This document shows, one piece after another, positions 32,210 to 45,010 of a stretch of 64,000 nt of DNA. Origin of the DNA: Camelus bactrianus. Lineage: Eukaryota > Chordata > Mammalia > Artiodactyla > Camelidae. The notes under the pieces are model-generated. The model did not search any database, was not told the origin of the DNA, and saw nothing but the letters and a program-made list of their open reading frames with translations. The DNA is taken from contig NC_133544.1 of assembly GCF_048773025.1 (NCBI RefSeq), positions 5,952,001 through 6,016,000 on the forward strand, given 5' to 3'. The translations under genes were made by a program, and so were the position numbers. How positions within the stretch are numbered: the first letter of the stretch is position 1; each line of letters begins with the position of its first letter.

Positions 32210-33620
32210 CCTCAGAAGCGTTCACCAGCTCTGAATGATGCCCTGATCTAGAGGTTAAACCTGGCTTCCAGAACCTCATAGCTCCCCCTTCACTCCACTT
32301 CCAATTCTGATCTGTCTTTCCAGACTTAGGTCTTGATCTGCCCTGTGACAGGAGCCTGTCAGCTTGGCCCAGGGGACTGGGAGGTTGGGGAGGGCTGGAC
32401 CAGTCGCCTCTTCACCCCTCCCTGTCTCCCCAAGCCTCACACACGTTCTCACGTGTACAGGTGCTCAAGCAAGGTTTGCTGAGACAACACTTGCTTCCCC
32501 GAACAAATCTTCTTGCCTTGTTCACGTGGCGACCCTGGCCTCAAAGCCCCTCCCCCTCACTGCATTTCAAACATCTGTTCCCTCATCAAAATCCAGCTCC
32601 AAAGTACCTTTCTCTAGAAGCCTTTCCCAATGCCCCCCTACTGTGGACCCACTGTCAGTCCCTCAGCAACAGACCCCCGAGTGTTTCTGAGTGTATTCCT
32701 CCTGTTTCTAAACCAAGCCCTCCATGCCCAGGACCCAGAGGAGGACTGTGTGACCCTTGGGTGCTCCTAGAAACATCTTTTCAGCCACTAGCTCCTCTCC
32801 CATGCTCTGGATCTTGCAAATACTGTCTCTTGCACAGAGTTGTTGCAGGGACCCCCATTCTCAAAGGATCATACAGGCTTAGTTGGGAGTTTCATCTGTT
32901 TCAGGGCTTGTTGCCATGACCCCCTTCTCCAACCCCACACAGGGTCACACTTTCACTCTACGTCACCTCTGGCATTTTGCAGCCAGGATTTCCCTTGATA
33001 CAACACCTTGGTTGAAACTGTCAATTTACTGTTTCCACACGAAGATACTGGTCACCTACTTTTCTGCAAAAGAATCCCCTCTCCAGTCTCGCTCACCGCC
33101 CAGTGACATACAGCTAGTGCATAATCAGTGCACACTGGATGGCTCTGGCTATGACGTCAGTCTGAACGTAGTATGATGTGGCAGGCGTGGCTTGGTGAAC
33201 TGGAATGACAAAATTCGAATGATCTTCGCTTAACAGCTTAGTGACCTTGGACGTGGTGTGGGGGCTGCCCTACAAGCACGGGACCGGCCTAGGGAAGGGG
33301 AGGTGGATTAGACCAGAGACCCTGCTGACCACTGGGCAACCATCATCTCCTATGTTATGTTGCCTACACCCCAGACTCAGCTGTGTGCCAGGCTCCCACT
33401 AGGTTCTGGAGATACAACCATGGGTTCACTAGTTTCCTTAACACAAATGAGCCAAGTCTGTTGGAAGACACAACCATGTCCACAGCTCAGACCTCACCCA
33501 GTGAACATTACCTACATGGATTAACCCACCTCACATTTAAGAAGACAATGCCAGAGATTTTTCTCATCTGCAAGTTGAAGTTGTCTTTTATTTGACTTCT
33601 ACAGACACAGCAAGAAGCTG
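32210..33620. other. Unclassified; possible old L2-like C/T-rich text
   Basis: The stretch 32460-32720 is C/T-rich and distantly L2-like ('ccagctccaaagtaccttt', 'ctctagaagcctttcccaat'). Two overlapping plus frames (32364-32690 and 32461-32919) have biased composition from this and no domains. 33350-33500 has words like the 'tgtgccaggctcccactagg' repeat class. No gene is supported. Confidence 0.4.
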
Positions 33621-33624
33621 GGAG

Positions 33625-33785
33625 AGTGAGGCAGCGAAAGGCCCATGACTTTGACCTTCACTGTCTACGTGACCATGGATGCATTATCCCACCTCTTTGA
33701 GCCTGTGGTTTCTTCTGTGAAGTGGGGACCAATCTGCCAGCTTGTTTAGAGACTTGATGCTCGTGTGTATGAAATGCCGGTCCAT
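33625..33785 (+). repeat. MIR SINE
   Basis: 'ggcccatgactttgaccttc', 'actgtctacgtgaccatgga', 'tgcattatcccacctctttg' and 'agcctgtggtttcttctgtg' keep the sense MIR order. Confidence 0.6.
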
Positions 33786-34714
33786 AAAAACTGGTCTTCC
33801 CTGGATGCTAGTCATGACCCCAGTTAGTCTCATCTGCAGCTGGTAGTTGACCTGCAGAGTGACAGACAATGGGCAGGCATCCTGCACAGGAGACGCTGGC
33901 GGCCGCTTGTGTCTTCTTACTGCTGCGGGGCCAGAGGAATCGGAGGCGCTTTGTCCCGTTGCTTTTCTAACTCTTGCTCTTTCCTCTGACATGATGTCCA
34001 CAGAAGCTGTCTCGGGACCTTTGAGAAGCTCCACTTAGAGTCTCGTTAAATCTCCGCTGGTCCCACTTAAAGGACCGAAGCAAGAGGAAGTGGCAGCATG
34101 GATGGAGATCTTCCACTGGTCCCAGATGGCATGCTGACTGCTCGTTCAAGGGGTGGGGGCCTTTCTGCAGAGCTGCAGATGCAGGGGGGGTCTGCGTGGT
34201 GCCAGGACGCAGTGCTTGGGACCACATGGGGCACAGCTCGGCAGATTTGCCTTTGCGTCCTTGGGACCTGGGGGAGGGCAGGGACCTACCCTTGATGACC
34301 CACCCAACGTGACGCTACCTTAGCGTGGGTCACCTCTCTCCTGAGCCTGACCTGGGCTTGTTCAGCCTTGCCTTAAATATTCCAGAGGAAAGAAGCTCAC
34401 CCACCCCAACAAGCATCCACGACACAGAGATGATAAAAGTCTCCTTTACGTTGCACCAGTGCTCTTATTCTTGTAAATTCCACAAACTCATTTCATGTTG
34501 AGGGAAGTGTAACTGAAATTTGGACTTTGGAATCTGACAACCCAATTGTCTCTCCATTTGATGAGCAACTTAAAAACAGTGACTGGTCTTGTCTATATTT
34601 ATATCACCAGTGGGCAGAAGAGTGGCCGTTGGCTGCCTGGTCAAGGCTGTAAACAAAGCCTGTTACAAATGTGACTGAATGAATGAATGAGCGAATGAAT
34701 AAATTGTGGGTTGA

Positions 34715-34830
34715 CTCTATCTCCCCAGTTTCTTGCTCTGTGATTTATGCAAGTCACATAACCTCTCTGAGCTTCAGGTTCCTTATCTGAGAAGCAGAAA
34801 TATGGCCACTCTCATAATTACATTCTTTCA
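34715..34830 (+). repeat. MIR SINE fragment
   Basis: 'tcttgctctgtgatttatgc', 'aagtcacataacctctctga' and 'gcttcaggttccttatctga' are a clear MIR core in sense direction. Confidence 0.65.
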
Positions 34831-35259
34831 GCCCTCCCTCCATTCAGTCAATTATCATTTCCCATTTCTGTGTGGCAGGCTGTGTGCCAGGTGCAGGGAA
34901 TTCAATGGAGGGGAAAAGGAATGCAAAGGAGGCCTTCGTGAAGCACCCCATGTCACGGGGACACCACCAGTGCCCCACCTCCCACAGGGCTAGGACAGCA
35001 AAAGGAGGGTCAGCACCCAGCACAGCATCATTGTGCGTGAGTGCCCAGACCTACAGTCCCCTTCCCTCACCCAGCCCCACATGCCGCCTCGTTGGATATC
35101 TGGAGGCAGTAATCCAAGTGATTGATTCCAGAGCCCTAAACCTCTGTGTCCAGGATAAGAACTACTTTGGACGAGGGCTTGGTACATGCTGGAAATAGCT
35201 GCCTGGGGCTCAGCATGGGTCATGGGCCCCAGTTTCTCCAGGACAGACACTGGCATAGG

Positions 35260-35560
35260 GGCCTTTCTGATGGCTCCCAGGGGTGCCACCTCCACTCCCA
35301 CCTCTCTCCATCACATCACCCTGCTTTGTTGTCTTCATTTCCTTTGATTTCACATTACTCAAGAAAACTCCCTTTTCTTACTTCCTCTCGTATCATCCAT
35401 CCATCCACTTACTTAACTACACTTTACTTTTCTGCTTCCTCCACCAGAAACAGTGCAGAGAGACTCTGTGTCTGCCTTGCTCTCACTGTATCCCCAGTGC
35501 TTACCACAAGGCCAGCCCCATAGATGGCCTTCAGTAAGTATTTATTGGCTAGACAAAGAG
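35260..35560 (+). repeat. L2 LINE 3' end
   Basis: 'catcacatcaccctgctttg', 'ttgtcttcatttcctttgat', then 'ctcactgtatccccagtgct' and 'tcagtaagtatttattggct' are the typical sense L2 3' terminus. Confidence 0.75.
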
Positions 35561-35594
35561 CCCACAGTGCTTACAGCTGTCACTCTCGTGCGCG

Positions 35595-35885
35595 GTACTT
35601 ACGCCTTTCACCTGGTTCTCCCAAGTCTACTTAGCAGCTCCTCCAGAAAGACTCCTCTCCTCCACCTGCAAAACTCGACGGGCTCTGCATCACACCATCC
35701 TTGCATTCTGTGCATGTCTCCATTTCAGCTCTAATGCAACACAGTGAGACAGCCTGTGCATGCCTGTCTCCTCCACCCCATCCCTAGAGCAAGGTCAGGG
35801 CTTGGTCATGTTCATTTACCTCCATGCTTGACAGAGCTTAGCCCGTGGCATGTGATTAATAAGGGCTTGTTGAACAAGTGAATGA
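35595..35885 (+). repeat. Second L2 LINE 3' end in tandem
   Basis: The same order begins again immediately: 'gcctttcacctggttctccc', 'ctcctccagaaagactcctc', 'ccctagagcaaggtcagggc', 'cttgttgaacaagtgaatga'. Two independent L2 3' ends in the same orientation lie back to back. Confidence 0.65.
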
Positions 35886-36269
35886 GTGGCCTGATTGCAA
35901 TTCAACTTTGGGCAAAACTGGAAAAAGTCTGAAAGGCTCAACAGCAGGTTGAAGTCCAGGTCTATTTGGGGCGGGGGGAATTTCCAGACATAAGTCCACC
36001 TGGCATCTTCCCAGGACAACACAGAGATATTTCCTATTACTTTGTTTTCTAAAGGCTGAAGGCAGAGCTACTGAACGTGGCTCTCAAACAGTCCTCGAGG
36101 AACGTCAGTCCAGTCATTCTGGCTCTTCAGCCGTCAGCACGCTAGGCCAACGCCCACCACTTCCTTCCATCTTCCATCAAAGATTGATTCATGCTCATTG
36201 GATGAGGCTCATATGCCTGGACTTGTGACAAGGTGCTTCACCAAATTAAAAAATATTAATTCTGTCCAC

Positions 36270-36380
36270 CACTCTGCATGATGGATATTTTATCACCATA
36301 TTCCAGGGCTTAAAAAAAGGCTCAAAGAACCTATATAATTTGACTAAGATCAAGAAATGCATCCCTAATGAATCTGCCCT
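36270..36380 (-). repeat. MIR-family remnant
   Basis: 'tattttatcaccatattcca' then 'gctcaaagaacctatataat' and 'ttgactaagatcaagaaatg' resemble the reverse MIR core and tRNA-related part. Weak. Confidence 0.35.
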
Positions 36381-37274
36381 GTTGTTGATTTGACTCTAAA
36401 GGTCTGATGTTATTTCACTAAGAATGAGGCACAGAATCACAGGGGAAGTGGGGGATCTTAGATGTCACCTGGTTCCCACTTTCCACCCAACACAAGGACC
36501 TCTTAACGTTTTTTCCCGGAGCCAGCTTACATTTAAGCTGTTACCATTTTCTCGTCTCCTTTCTCACCACTTTCTCGCCACGTCATCACCCCTTTGGCCA
36601 TCTTTGGCATGTTCGCCATTTTGTGTGGCTGAAAAAAACCTCATAGCTTGTAAGTCAGAACTAAGACATGAACCCAGAACTGCATTGACCACTGTGACGC
36701 TCTGCCTTGTATTTCTTAGATTGGGGAAGTCTCCTTCACAAGACAATACATCCTTTTTTTTTTTTTTTTAATGCCAACTGTACTGGACAGAAAGGTCTTG
36801 AATTAGTACATAAAGGACCAACCGCTTGAATGGCTCTGGTTTCACTCTGTGGATAAAGTTTTAATTCCTCTGTACACTAAAGCCTACTCCTTAGATATTT
36901 GACAGCAATGCTCAGTAGAACCTATTTTTAATTTTGTAGTTATTTTATTTAACCCCTCTTACCTGAGCCACACCCAAATTGATCTCATCCCTGGTAAAGT
37001 GTGCTGACACAAAGTATAAACTCTCCTCTAAGATGAAGTCTGATATGGGAGCCCCTGTAGACATGGACATAGAAGAAATTGGAGGCAATAATACACTGAG
37101 CAGTGTTTGTAATGGTGAGCTGGAGAAACTTCTGATGGGTAAAGTTTGGGGGTAGTGAAAGGGTGGACAGTCACTTTGGGCAGTATGTGCCCATGGCCAA
37201 AGACTGGGGCAGACAGGCCATGCCTGGGGCACTATCCTCTTCATGAAATGTGAACATTTCTGACTTAGGGTGAA

Positions 37275-37450
37275 GTCATGTGGTGGAGGAAACAATCATC
37301 CTACTTTCAGATCACTTGGGTCTAGTCTCAGCTCTGCCACGAACTTGCTGTGTGACCTTGGCCAATTCACTTTCCTTCTCTGATCTTCAGAGAGACCATC
37401 TTACAAAGAAGAGTTGGATGTAATGATCTTCATGCTGCTTCCATTGTGAA
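37275..37450 (+). repeat. MIR SINE
   Basis: 'gtctcagctctgccacgaac', 'ttgctgtgtgaccttggcca', 'attcactttccttctctgat' is one of the best-kept MIR cores in the window. Confidence 0.75.
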
Positions 37451-38599
37451 ACTTCTATGAATAGAAGGAGTCAGAGGGAAAAAAGCTAAGATAAACCAAA
37501 TGTTGATCCCGCCAGCCAGTCAAGCGAGCCATTCTTCTCAAACACATGGAAAATAAAAGGAATGCTACACAGTGACTCTGCCTAAGGGTTTCAGACTTAT
37601 TTACAAATATGAGTTTTAATGTAAAATATGGGCATAGCCTCTTTAAGGGCTGGACCTAAAAGATAATTAGACAATATACTTGACCTTATTACTTGGTACA
37701 GTGTCATTTTAATATCAGCTTGAATTTCAAAGGAAATTTCATTGAGTTAGTAAGAATGGTAGGCAATGAACTTGCTGCTTAGAACAGTGACCCAGAGCCC
37801 AGATACCCTGTTCTGTCTCTTCTACATTGAGGAGCAAGGTGAGCTCATGCCTACCATGCTGGCTCTCAACTTTCGCCAGACTTATATTTTGAGGCAGATT
37901 ATTAACATGTGGGGTTCATAGTAAAGTACTATGCTTACTACGTGAACTTAATCAATACCGAAATGATCACAGATAATTTATCAGATATTCTTTAAAGGAA
38001 TTACAGATCACATTCTGTTCTTTACATGATGACCTGATCATGTTCAGTTTCAAACTGGATGAGGTGTGAAGCCCTCTGGAACAGGGACGATGTGTTAGCC
38101 ACCTAGATCTGCATCTCACTTACACCATCTTTGATGCCTCGCAGAATAAACTGAGGTATGCATAAAGCCAAATAATAAATTTAACACTTTTTCTTTTTGT
38201 CACAATATCAAACGAAAGTGGCCAGACAGATTTCTGCACTCTGGGTTTGAAGGGCTGAATGTAAAACTTGTGTTCTGGAGCACAGGTGACACTCACTTTG
38301 GGGACCCCGATGGCCTTTCTGAGAGGCAGGCAGCCCCTGCTGTCCTTGAGGTTTGATGACAGGTACATGGGATGGCTTATCAGGAAAGACGGAAGTGTGA
38401 ATCTCCTGTGGACAAAGAGGATGCTCAGTGGTTCCAAGGATGGATTCCACGTTGAAAGGCATAAGGGCAAAACTTTGAACTTCATTTGAGTCTTGCTTTG
38501 CAATGAGATCAAATCTGCTTCTGCCAGGGCAACAACCGTTCAAGAAGAGATCAACATACTCAACGAGTTATCTTTCTAAGCGATGCAAGGAGACGTGTG

Positions 38600-38680
38600 G
38601 TTTGTGAGTTCATACACACGTGACACATTTATACACATGAAGCATGTATGCAATGACACGTGTATGAGATGCACTTACAG
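38600..38680. promoter_or_regulatory. Pair of CACGTG-containing words in ACAC/GTAT-rich DNA
   Basis: Two CACGTG hexamers, in 'catacacacgtgacac' and 'gacacgtgtatg', face each other as an imperfect inverted repeat about 40 bp apart. CACGTG is the canonical E-box core. The surrounding purine/pyrimidine alternation could equally produce this by chance. Confidence 0.3.
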
Positions 38681-38934
38681 GCTTGTTTACCCTGCTGTGT
38701 GTTAACAGCACTAATAACTGGTTTCTCTCAAGGTGACTTAGTTTTGAAGCCCATTTTTTTCCCCAGAAAAAAAAAAAGAAAAAATTAACTCAAATGTCAA
38801 GTAGATTTTAATGACTCTTTATTGATACGGGAAGACAAAACATAAGAAGCTAATTATAACAAAAAATATTAAAGTGCCTGGTTTACGAACTAAAATGAGC
38901 CATCAGGGAAAACCAGCCAAATAGTGACCCTCCA

Positions 38935-39085
38935 CACTCCCACCAGATGTGAAGTAGCCCGGGGTCAGGCTGCTCTGGTTCAAGGTCCAGCTGTGCCATT
39001 CACCCGCTGTGTGACCTTGGACGAGTCCTTGCCCCTCTCTGGTTCTCGATTCCCATACTCTGAAATGAGCAGAAGGGGTGCTTGG
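38935..39085 (+). repeat. MIR SINE
   Basis: 'ggttcaaggtccagctgtgc', 'cattcacccgctgtgtgacc', 'ttggacgagtccttgcccct' follow the sense MIR head and core closely. Confidence 0.72.
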
Positions 39086-39194
39086 GTGGCACACCCCTCT
39101 GTGGCTGCCTCTCCTTCCCTCCTGTCTCATGTCCTGACTCCATGACCTGTGCTCCCTGAGGTCCCAACCTTTGGCAGCACGATGCAGAGGGTCA

Positions 39195-39420
39195 CATGTG
39201 ACTGGGAGCATGGGGCAGTGTGACATGGCAGTGGGGGTTTCTGAAGGTCCGTGTCTCCACCACATCTTGGTTAAGTGATGGTGGGTCTGTAACACTGAGC
39301 TCTTGGGGCCTCCATTTCCTCGTCTGTAAAGCAGGGCTATCCCGTGGGTCCCTGGAAAGCTTCCTGAGTTCACTTAGGTCCGGGGGTCTGCACAGTGACA
39401 GGCACACAGTGAAATGACTG
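39195..39420 (+). repeat. MIR SINE
   Basis: 'tggggcctccatttcctcgt', 'ctgtaaagcagggctatccc' and 'cacagtgacaggcacacagt' give the MIR core and tail. It follows another MIR by about 110 bp. Confidence 0.65.
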
Positions 39421-40299
39421 TCGGCTGGGATGGTTCACGAGCCAGGCAGAACCGTGGGCCACAGTCATCAGCTTCCTGGGGATCACGGGAGCCTTTCAGT
39501 CCTTTCTCGGGCTTGGAGGGACAGAGCAGTGAGGGGACAGAGAGAAGGCGGTTGCCCTTTCCCTCCCAGCCCCTTCACGAGGCTCTGCGAAGGTCTCTGC
39601 TATCTTTCTCTGCAGCAATCCTGCCTTCTCGCCTTGACAGGTGGACATCATTATCTCTATCAGGACAGTTAAATTACCGAAGGAAAAAATTTCACCCTGA
39701 AGCCATCAATTTTACTTTTGATCCTTCTCCTCAGGTTGAAGCTTTCTTCCAAAGTCACTTTTAAAAATAAAAAAAAAATTTTTAAACCCCTTTAAATGGA
39801 GGTTTTATACAACAGACAATGTTCCCTATTTGAATTATTTCTTTTGAGCCTGGATAACATTTCTGTTGCCTACTATCCAATAAAACATTAATTACAGAAA
39901 TATTGAGCTTTAGAGAGCGCCTTCAAATCTCCGTCTCCATGTCAGACACTTAGGGGAATGGATATATTATAAATCTGGAGAGGAACACAGCTACAAAGCT
40001 CACCGCTTTCACGATCCACGCTTAGAAGGCAGAGGGGTGAGGAGCTGGTTCTTACTTCGGGCTGTGTGTTCCTTGGAGTGGGGAGAAGAAGGCACGCAAA
40101 GGGAGACGGGCGCTCACGGCCTGATTTCATCCTGACACGATCTTCAGGAGAGCCACACTCCTCTTGATCCAGAGCCGTGGATCCAGTTCCGGTTCTGCTG
40201 TCTGGGCCCCTTGTTTCACCCCCGTGAGACTCAGTGTCATCCCAAGTTGGTGCAAGGATTTAATGAGCCAAGGATGTTATGGTTTTCCCATAAGTTCCC

Positions 40300-40465
40300 C
40301 AGGTTTGAGGACTCACTGTGTTCTAGACACTACCCTGACTGCTTTACACACCTAAGTTTCATTCTATGTGATGGACATCATAATCCTCCCCATCTTGCAG
40401 CAAATATTTGATTTTGTAATTTGTTCAAGGTCATATAGCTTATGAAGGCGGACTCCAGATATCTG
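40300..40465 (-). repeat. MIR-family remnant
   Basis: 'actgctttacacacctaagt', 'catcataatcctccccatct' and 'ttgttcaaggtcatatagct' are the reverse complement of a MIR-like element. Confidence 0.6.
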
Positions 40466-41024
40466 TCCTTATCATAATGACGCGTTGCCTCTTTCTATAT
40501 GAGGTCCAGAGAAAGATGCCCCGTGCCTGGCATATAGGAGATGCTTGAAAGATGCCAACTCCTTGCCTTCCTTCGGCCATTTGCACTTACTGTCTTTCTG
40601 AGGGGTCTTCTTCCTAGCAGGTGTAGGAAGTAGAACAATGCTTGATAGCTAACGCCCTTGAAAACAACCCTCAGCCAGCAATAGATGGCAAGAGGGCGGA
40701 TAAATGCCCCAGCTCCCTCACCCCTGGTCTGTGTGTGGGTGGATTCTGGGCAGCTTGTGCATTGCTCTCCAAGATGACCTTGCTTGGATAGCTCGCCTTT
40801 CTGTGGCTGCCTCCCGTTCCCTGTCTCATGTCCCAGCTACCTGAGGTCCCAAATAAACTCTCTGTTAGCTCATCCTTGTCTCAAGTTCTGCTCTGCAGGA
40901 ACCCGAATCAAGCCCGAGATCCCAGAGGGCTCTGCCATGTGTGGTTGATCTAGGATGCCCTGGCCATTGGCACAGTGCCTGGCAGAGAGCAGGCCCACAG
41001 CCAGTGCTTCCTGTGATGGGCGGC

Positions 41025-41215
41025 ATGGTGTACGTGAGGAGTGCCCCAGGTCTCGGCTTCGAGGTGCGCTAGGTCAGATTGCGGGCCAGCTCCGTATCCA
41101 CTAGGAGCCTCAGTTTACCCATGGGGATGAGAACCCTTGGATTCTCACATTTGGATTTGGACCACATTCACAGACAGCCCCTGACACAGAGCGGGCACAC
41201 AGTGAACAGTGGTTG
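41025..41215 (+). repeat. MIR SINE
   Basis: 'aggtcagattgcgggccagc', 'gagcctcagtttacccatgg', 'ggatgagaacccttggattc' and 'tgacacagagcgggcacaca' follow a sense MIR to its tail. Confidence 0.62.
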
Positions 41216-41229
41216 TGGTGACGCTTTGT

Positions 41230-42850
41230 GGAAGGCTCCCAGCTCACCTGCCACACTGGCAAGTCACAGGCCTATGACACACGGGGTTCACAGCAGTCGA
41301 ATGGACCGTGGATAACATCCCTCAAAAGGGCAGCCTGAGATTTTGTGCAGCTCGAGCCGAATGCCTCTGCTGAGTTAGGCTGGTCTTGCTAGCAACTGCT
41401 TCCGGGAGGCATCTTGGCAAAAGGGGTGAAGGACAGTGAGGGAGGGAGAAGAGAAGAAAACCTGAGTTTGTTCTTTGAGGAAAAGCAATGGGCTCTTTTA
41501 TCTCAGGTTGGAGGCTGGTCAGTGGAGGCTCAGACACAGGGCATTTGACTCTGAGGATAAACAGATTTAAATACTGTGGCCTCAGCCTGGCTCTCATCCA
41601 GGGGAGAGGCAGGCCCCTAAACGTTGGACTGACTGGACAGATGTTCACCTTCCTCTGTGATCTTTTTAAATACCCCCTCTGCACTGCCTCCATTAAATGT
41701 GTCAGACTCACAAGGGCAATTTCTGAAACAGGGTCTGATACAGCGAGAAAGGTGAGTTTTGACAGCCTCAGAAGCCAAGCCGGCTGCACCCTGTTCCAGC
41801 ACGTCAGTCTGATTTGTCCAAAACTTTTATTCTGAGAAGAAGTAGCAAGAAGGGACACTTGGCATTATCCTAACGTTATAAAAATTGCACTGGGAGAGAC
41901 TCAGTGGGTAGCCAGGTTATTATTATTCTATTATTATTATTTGAACAAAGGCATGGGCCGTGTCACCTACATCCAAGAAAACTAAACTCTCAAGATGTCT
42001 AAAAGAGGGGTGGGGGATGTGATGGGGGTGGGACTAAGGGCAAAGTTTCCATGTTTCATCTGGTAAGAAATTGCAAATTTCTCAGAATTTCCCTGGGGAA
42101 AAACTGTGAACAGAGAATCTTTGAAATGCAATACATGAATCCTCGCTCCCCTCCCCCACAAAAAAATTCCAAAAAGATGCAGTTACCAGTGTGCTTCTCA
42201 GAACTGGAGCATTGATTCCACTTCATGCTCTGGCTTCTGCGTCTTCTGGCTTCAAGACAGCCTTCCTGGATTGAGCGGTGTGGACTGGGACATGAATTTA
42301 AATGGTCCCTACCATGGCTGGGTGTGGAATACAACCACAGTATGCGCTGAACGTTAAATAGCAGGGTTTAAAGATAGTTAGGACTGTCCTCTCAGAAGGA
42401 GGGGCTGCTTTCTCTTAGCACCGTTAGCTGCACACGTGCTGGGAGATGTGGGTTTGGGAACACATACTGGGAGGGAAACCAGCGCTGGTCGGTTCTCCGT
42501 GCCCCCAGCGGGTGGCTTGAGGGTTACATTGGGTGTTCAGCTCTCACAACAGACCATATATGAAAACTCAATTGACCATATATTAGAAATGTATTTGTCC
42601 TCTTTTTATTCTTTTCCATTTAACTATTATGTTTGTCTTTATACCAATAACACAATGGCTTGATTACTGTAGCTTTACAGCAAGCTTCAGTCCAAGTACT
42701 GTGATTTCCCCCCAAAACTGCTGGGCTGTAAAACCTAAGTTAAGTCCTGTCATGCCTTGCTTTTAACTCTCTCAACTCAGGGAAGTCAAAGTGTACACCT
42801 TGGCAGTTTCCAAGGCCTTGACATTCAAGTGCCTCTGCTTCCTGTCTGAT
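41230..42850. other. No recognised gene; unclassified sequence
   Basis: The 178-codon minus-strand frame at 41322-41858 has no known domain. A TTA/ATT microsatellite lies at 41919-41941. I see nothing else that can be named. Confidence 0.45.
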
Positions 42851-42854
42851 AAAA

Positions 42855-43290
42855 ACCCAAGCCCTTCACATCAGGCTCTGCCCCCAGTGCGGCCTGCTCG
42901 TGGCCCCCATTCCCTGGCTCTTCACGTACTCCCAGCGTGGTCCGGCCACTGGGCCTTTGCACCTGCCACTGCCCTGCCTGGAGTGCCCAGCACATAGGCT
43001 GAGGCTCACCTTGTCACTTATCTCAGTGGGCCCGCGTGAGAGGCTGGCCGAGCTGGGCTTGTCCAAAGCAGAGGCTCCCAAACCTCTCTTTGCCCCAAAA
43101 CTGCTGTAGCTTTCTTTGCTGCCTGGCTTTGTTACATGACCGCCTGGCTTTGCTGATTGCCTGTGCCTCTCACTCTCTGTCTCTTTCTGTGAAATCAGGG
43201 ACTCCCTTCTTCATGCCCACCCAAGGACCCTACACCCAAAACACTGTCTGCACCCAGAGGGCCCTGGGAAATGCCGGGTGAAACAACGAA
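42855..43290 (+). repeat. L2 LINE 3' part
   Basis: 'ccactgggcctttgcacctg', 'ccactgccctgcctggagtg' is the well-known L2 phrase. A decayed 3' end follows to 'aacaacgaatgagtgacc'. Confidence 0.7.
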
Positions 43291-43761
43291 TGAGTGACCG
43301 GCGGTCCCCTGACTCTTCGTCACTTACATCTTTGCGGCTCACACTGTATGTTACTCTCAAGACGCTGGGTTTGTGCCCCTTAAGTGGGCAGTGGTCGAGC
43401 ACTGGCACAGCGTGAGCAGGGATCCGGGAGAGGGTGGACCATGGTAGGGGGGATTTGCCTTCAAGATTTGTACGTGGAGAAAAGTCCAACCCGGAACTTG
43501 ATTGTTTCTGTTGGTCCCCAAGTGTTTCTGTAGTGTCCAGAAGGCTCCTCCTCTTGAACTCCATATTGGAATCATCTCTGTGGTAACAAATAGGCAGTTG
43601 ATAAACTTCCCTTATTCGAGTTTTAGGTGTATGAAGGTGTCGTGATTTTCACACGGGGAAGACAGATTGAATTCAAATATGGATTGCGTGGTCTTTAGGA
43701 AAGGTGATGGTAGGTGGAGGGAGACGGATGTTTTATTATCTTGCATATGGGCCTTCAAGGG

Positions 43762-43788
43762 AAAAAAACAAAACAAAACAAAACAAAA
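43762..43788 (+). repeat. (AAAAC)n microsatellite
   Basis: Five or so AAAAC units in a row. No SINE body is attached. Confidence 0.85.
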
Positions 43789-44579
43789 CCCTTTAGTGCC
43801 GCAAAGAGCCCAGGGAGTTAGGAGCTAACAGTCCACGTAAGGAGACGCGTCTGGGAGAAAGCAGCTCCTCACCGCTCACCTGCTTCCCCGGGTCCAGCCC
43901 GGAGCAAGGCAGCAGATCTGGGTCCTGGAAGATTCCAGACATGGCACCAAACCCTGTCCCTGCCTGATGTGCCTCCCAGGCCCTGTGGAGGAGAGGAGAT
44001 GACGTCAACGTGGTTCTCAGCTAAAGAAACTGAGGCTTGGGTGGCTGGAGTCAGCCACCCCATCACGTTATTGTAAAACGCACACCCGTTCAAAACCACC
44101 CTGTGTATGACTCTGGCCTTCTGTGCCTCTGGACCTAAGCACACAACACAATCTTGTCCCAAGTTATGAAAACAGTCCGGCCCAGCCAGGCCTGGGGGCC
44201 TCTCAACCGTGTGAGCATCCTTCTGTATTTCAGCAGAAACAGACACGACAGCAAATCTTTGTTACTGGGGAAGGGGGTGTGTGGTTTCTGAGCTCCGTGG
44301 AAACAACAAATATCAGCCTCCTTCTCAGGCCCGGGTCGTGGGCAGGGAACCCTCCCTGGGTCTTCTGAGTGCTCGGAGTGGCGTGTCCACTGGAGGTTGT
44401 GCCGCTGCTCTGGCCAGGCTGGCTGGTCCTCTTGCCATCCTGAAGTCTGCCTTAAGGGTATCAGGAGAGTCCCCTGCTGCCCTCTTTACCCCTTGCTTGA
44501 TTGCAGGGTCCAAGACCCATGTGATCGTTTATTTACAACCAAATTATTATCCTTGTCCTTAAAGAGTTAAAACACCTTA

Positions 44580-45010
44580 TTGAAGGAGAAAAGACTCACG
44601 TACTCACCATTCATGCCCCCATTCTTTTATTCGCTAGGAATGACCTGAGCACCAATTCTTTTCTGCTAGGTTCTGTCTTGGTTTCTGTGCGAAGAAATAG
44701 GTAGGAGCCCTGCAAGGCTTTCAAGAAGCTTGGGGTCTCGTGTGCAGCTCAGACGGAGACGTGAATCACTTCAGTGCAGCAGAAAGTGTTGCGAGGGAGG
44801 GGATGAATCCAGGGTGGCTGCCTGGCGGAAGATGCTTGACTCAGCACCCAGAGAGGACAAGGAAGGCTTCTCCAAGCCGAGAAGCTTGGGTTGAAACTGG
44901 ATCGTTGACTTGGGATTCTCCTGGAGGAGAAAAGTAGGAAGGGAGTTCGGGACAAAGGAACAGCGTGAGCAGGGTGGTGACCTGTCCAAAAGGAAGGTAC
45001 AATAGTGTCA
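44580..45010 (+). repeat. Ancient mammal-wide repeat, family not named
   Basis: 'cctgagcaccaattcttttc', then 'aggaaggcttctccaagccg' and 'ggaacagcgtgagcagggtg' keep the spacing of the same repeat class as at 10090 and 56880. The 206-codon minus frame at 44749-45369 lies mostly on it and is not a gene. Confidence 0.4.

Noticed and set aside
38120-38543. Overlapping frames on both strands suggesting an exon
   Set aside because: No protein family is recognisable and no splice sites frame a consistent reading frame.
41322-41858. 178-codon minus-strand open frame
   Set aside because: No known motif and a competing 115-codon frame on the other strand; nothing marks it as an exon.
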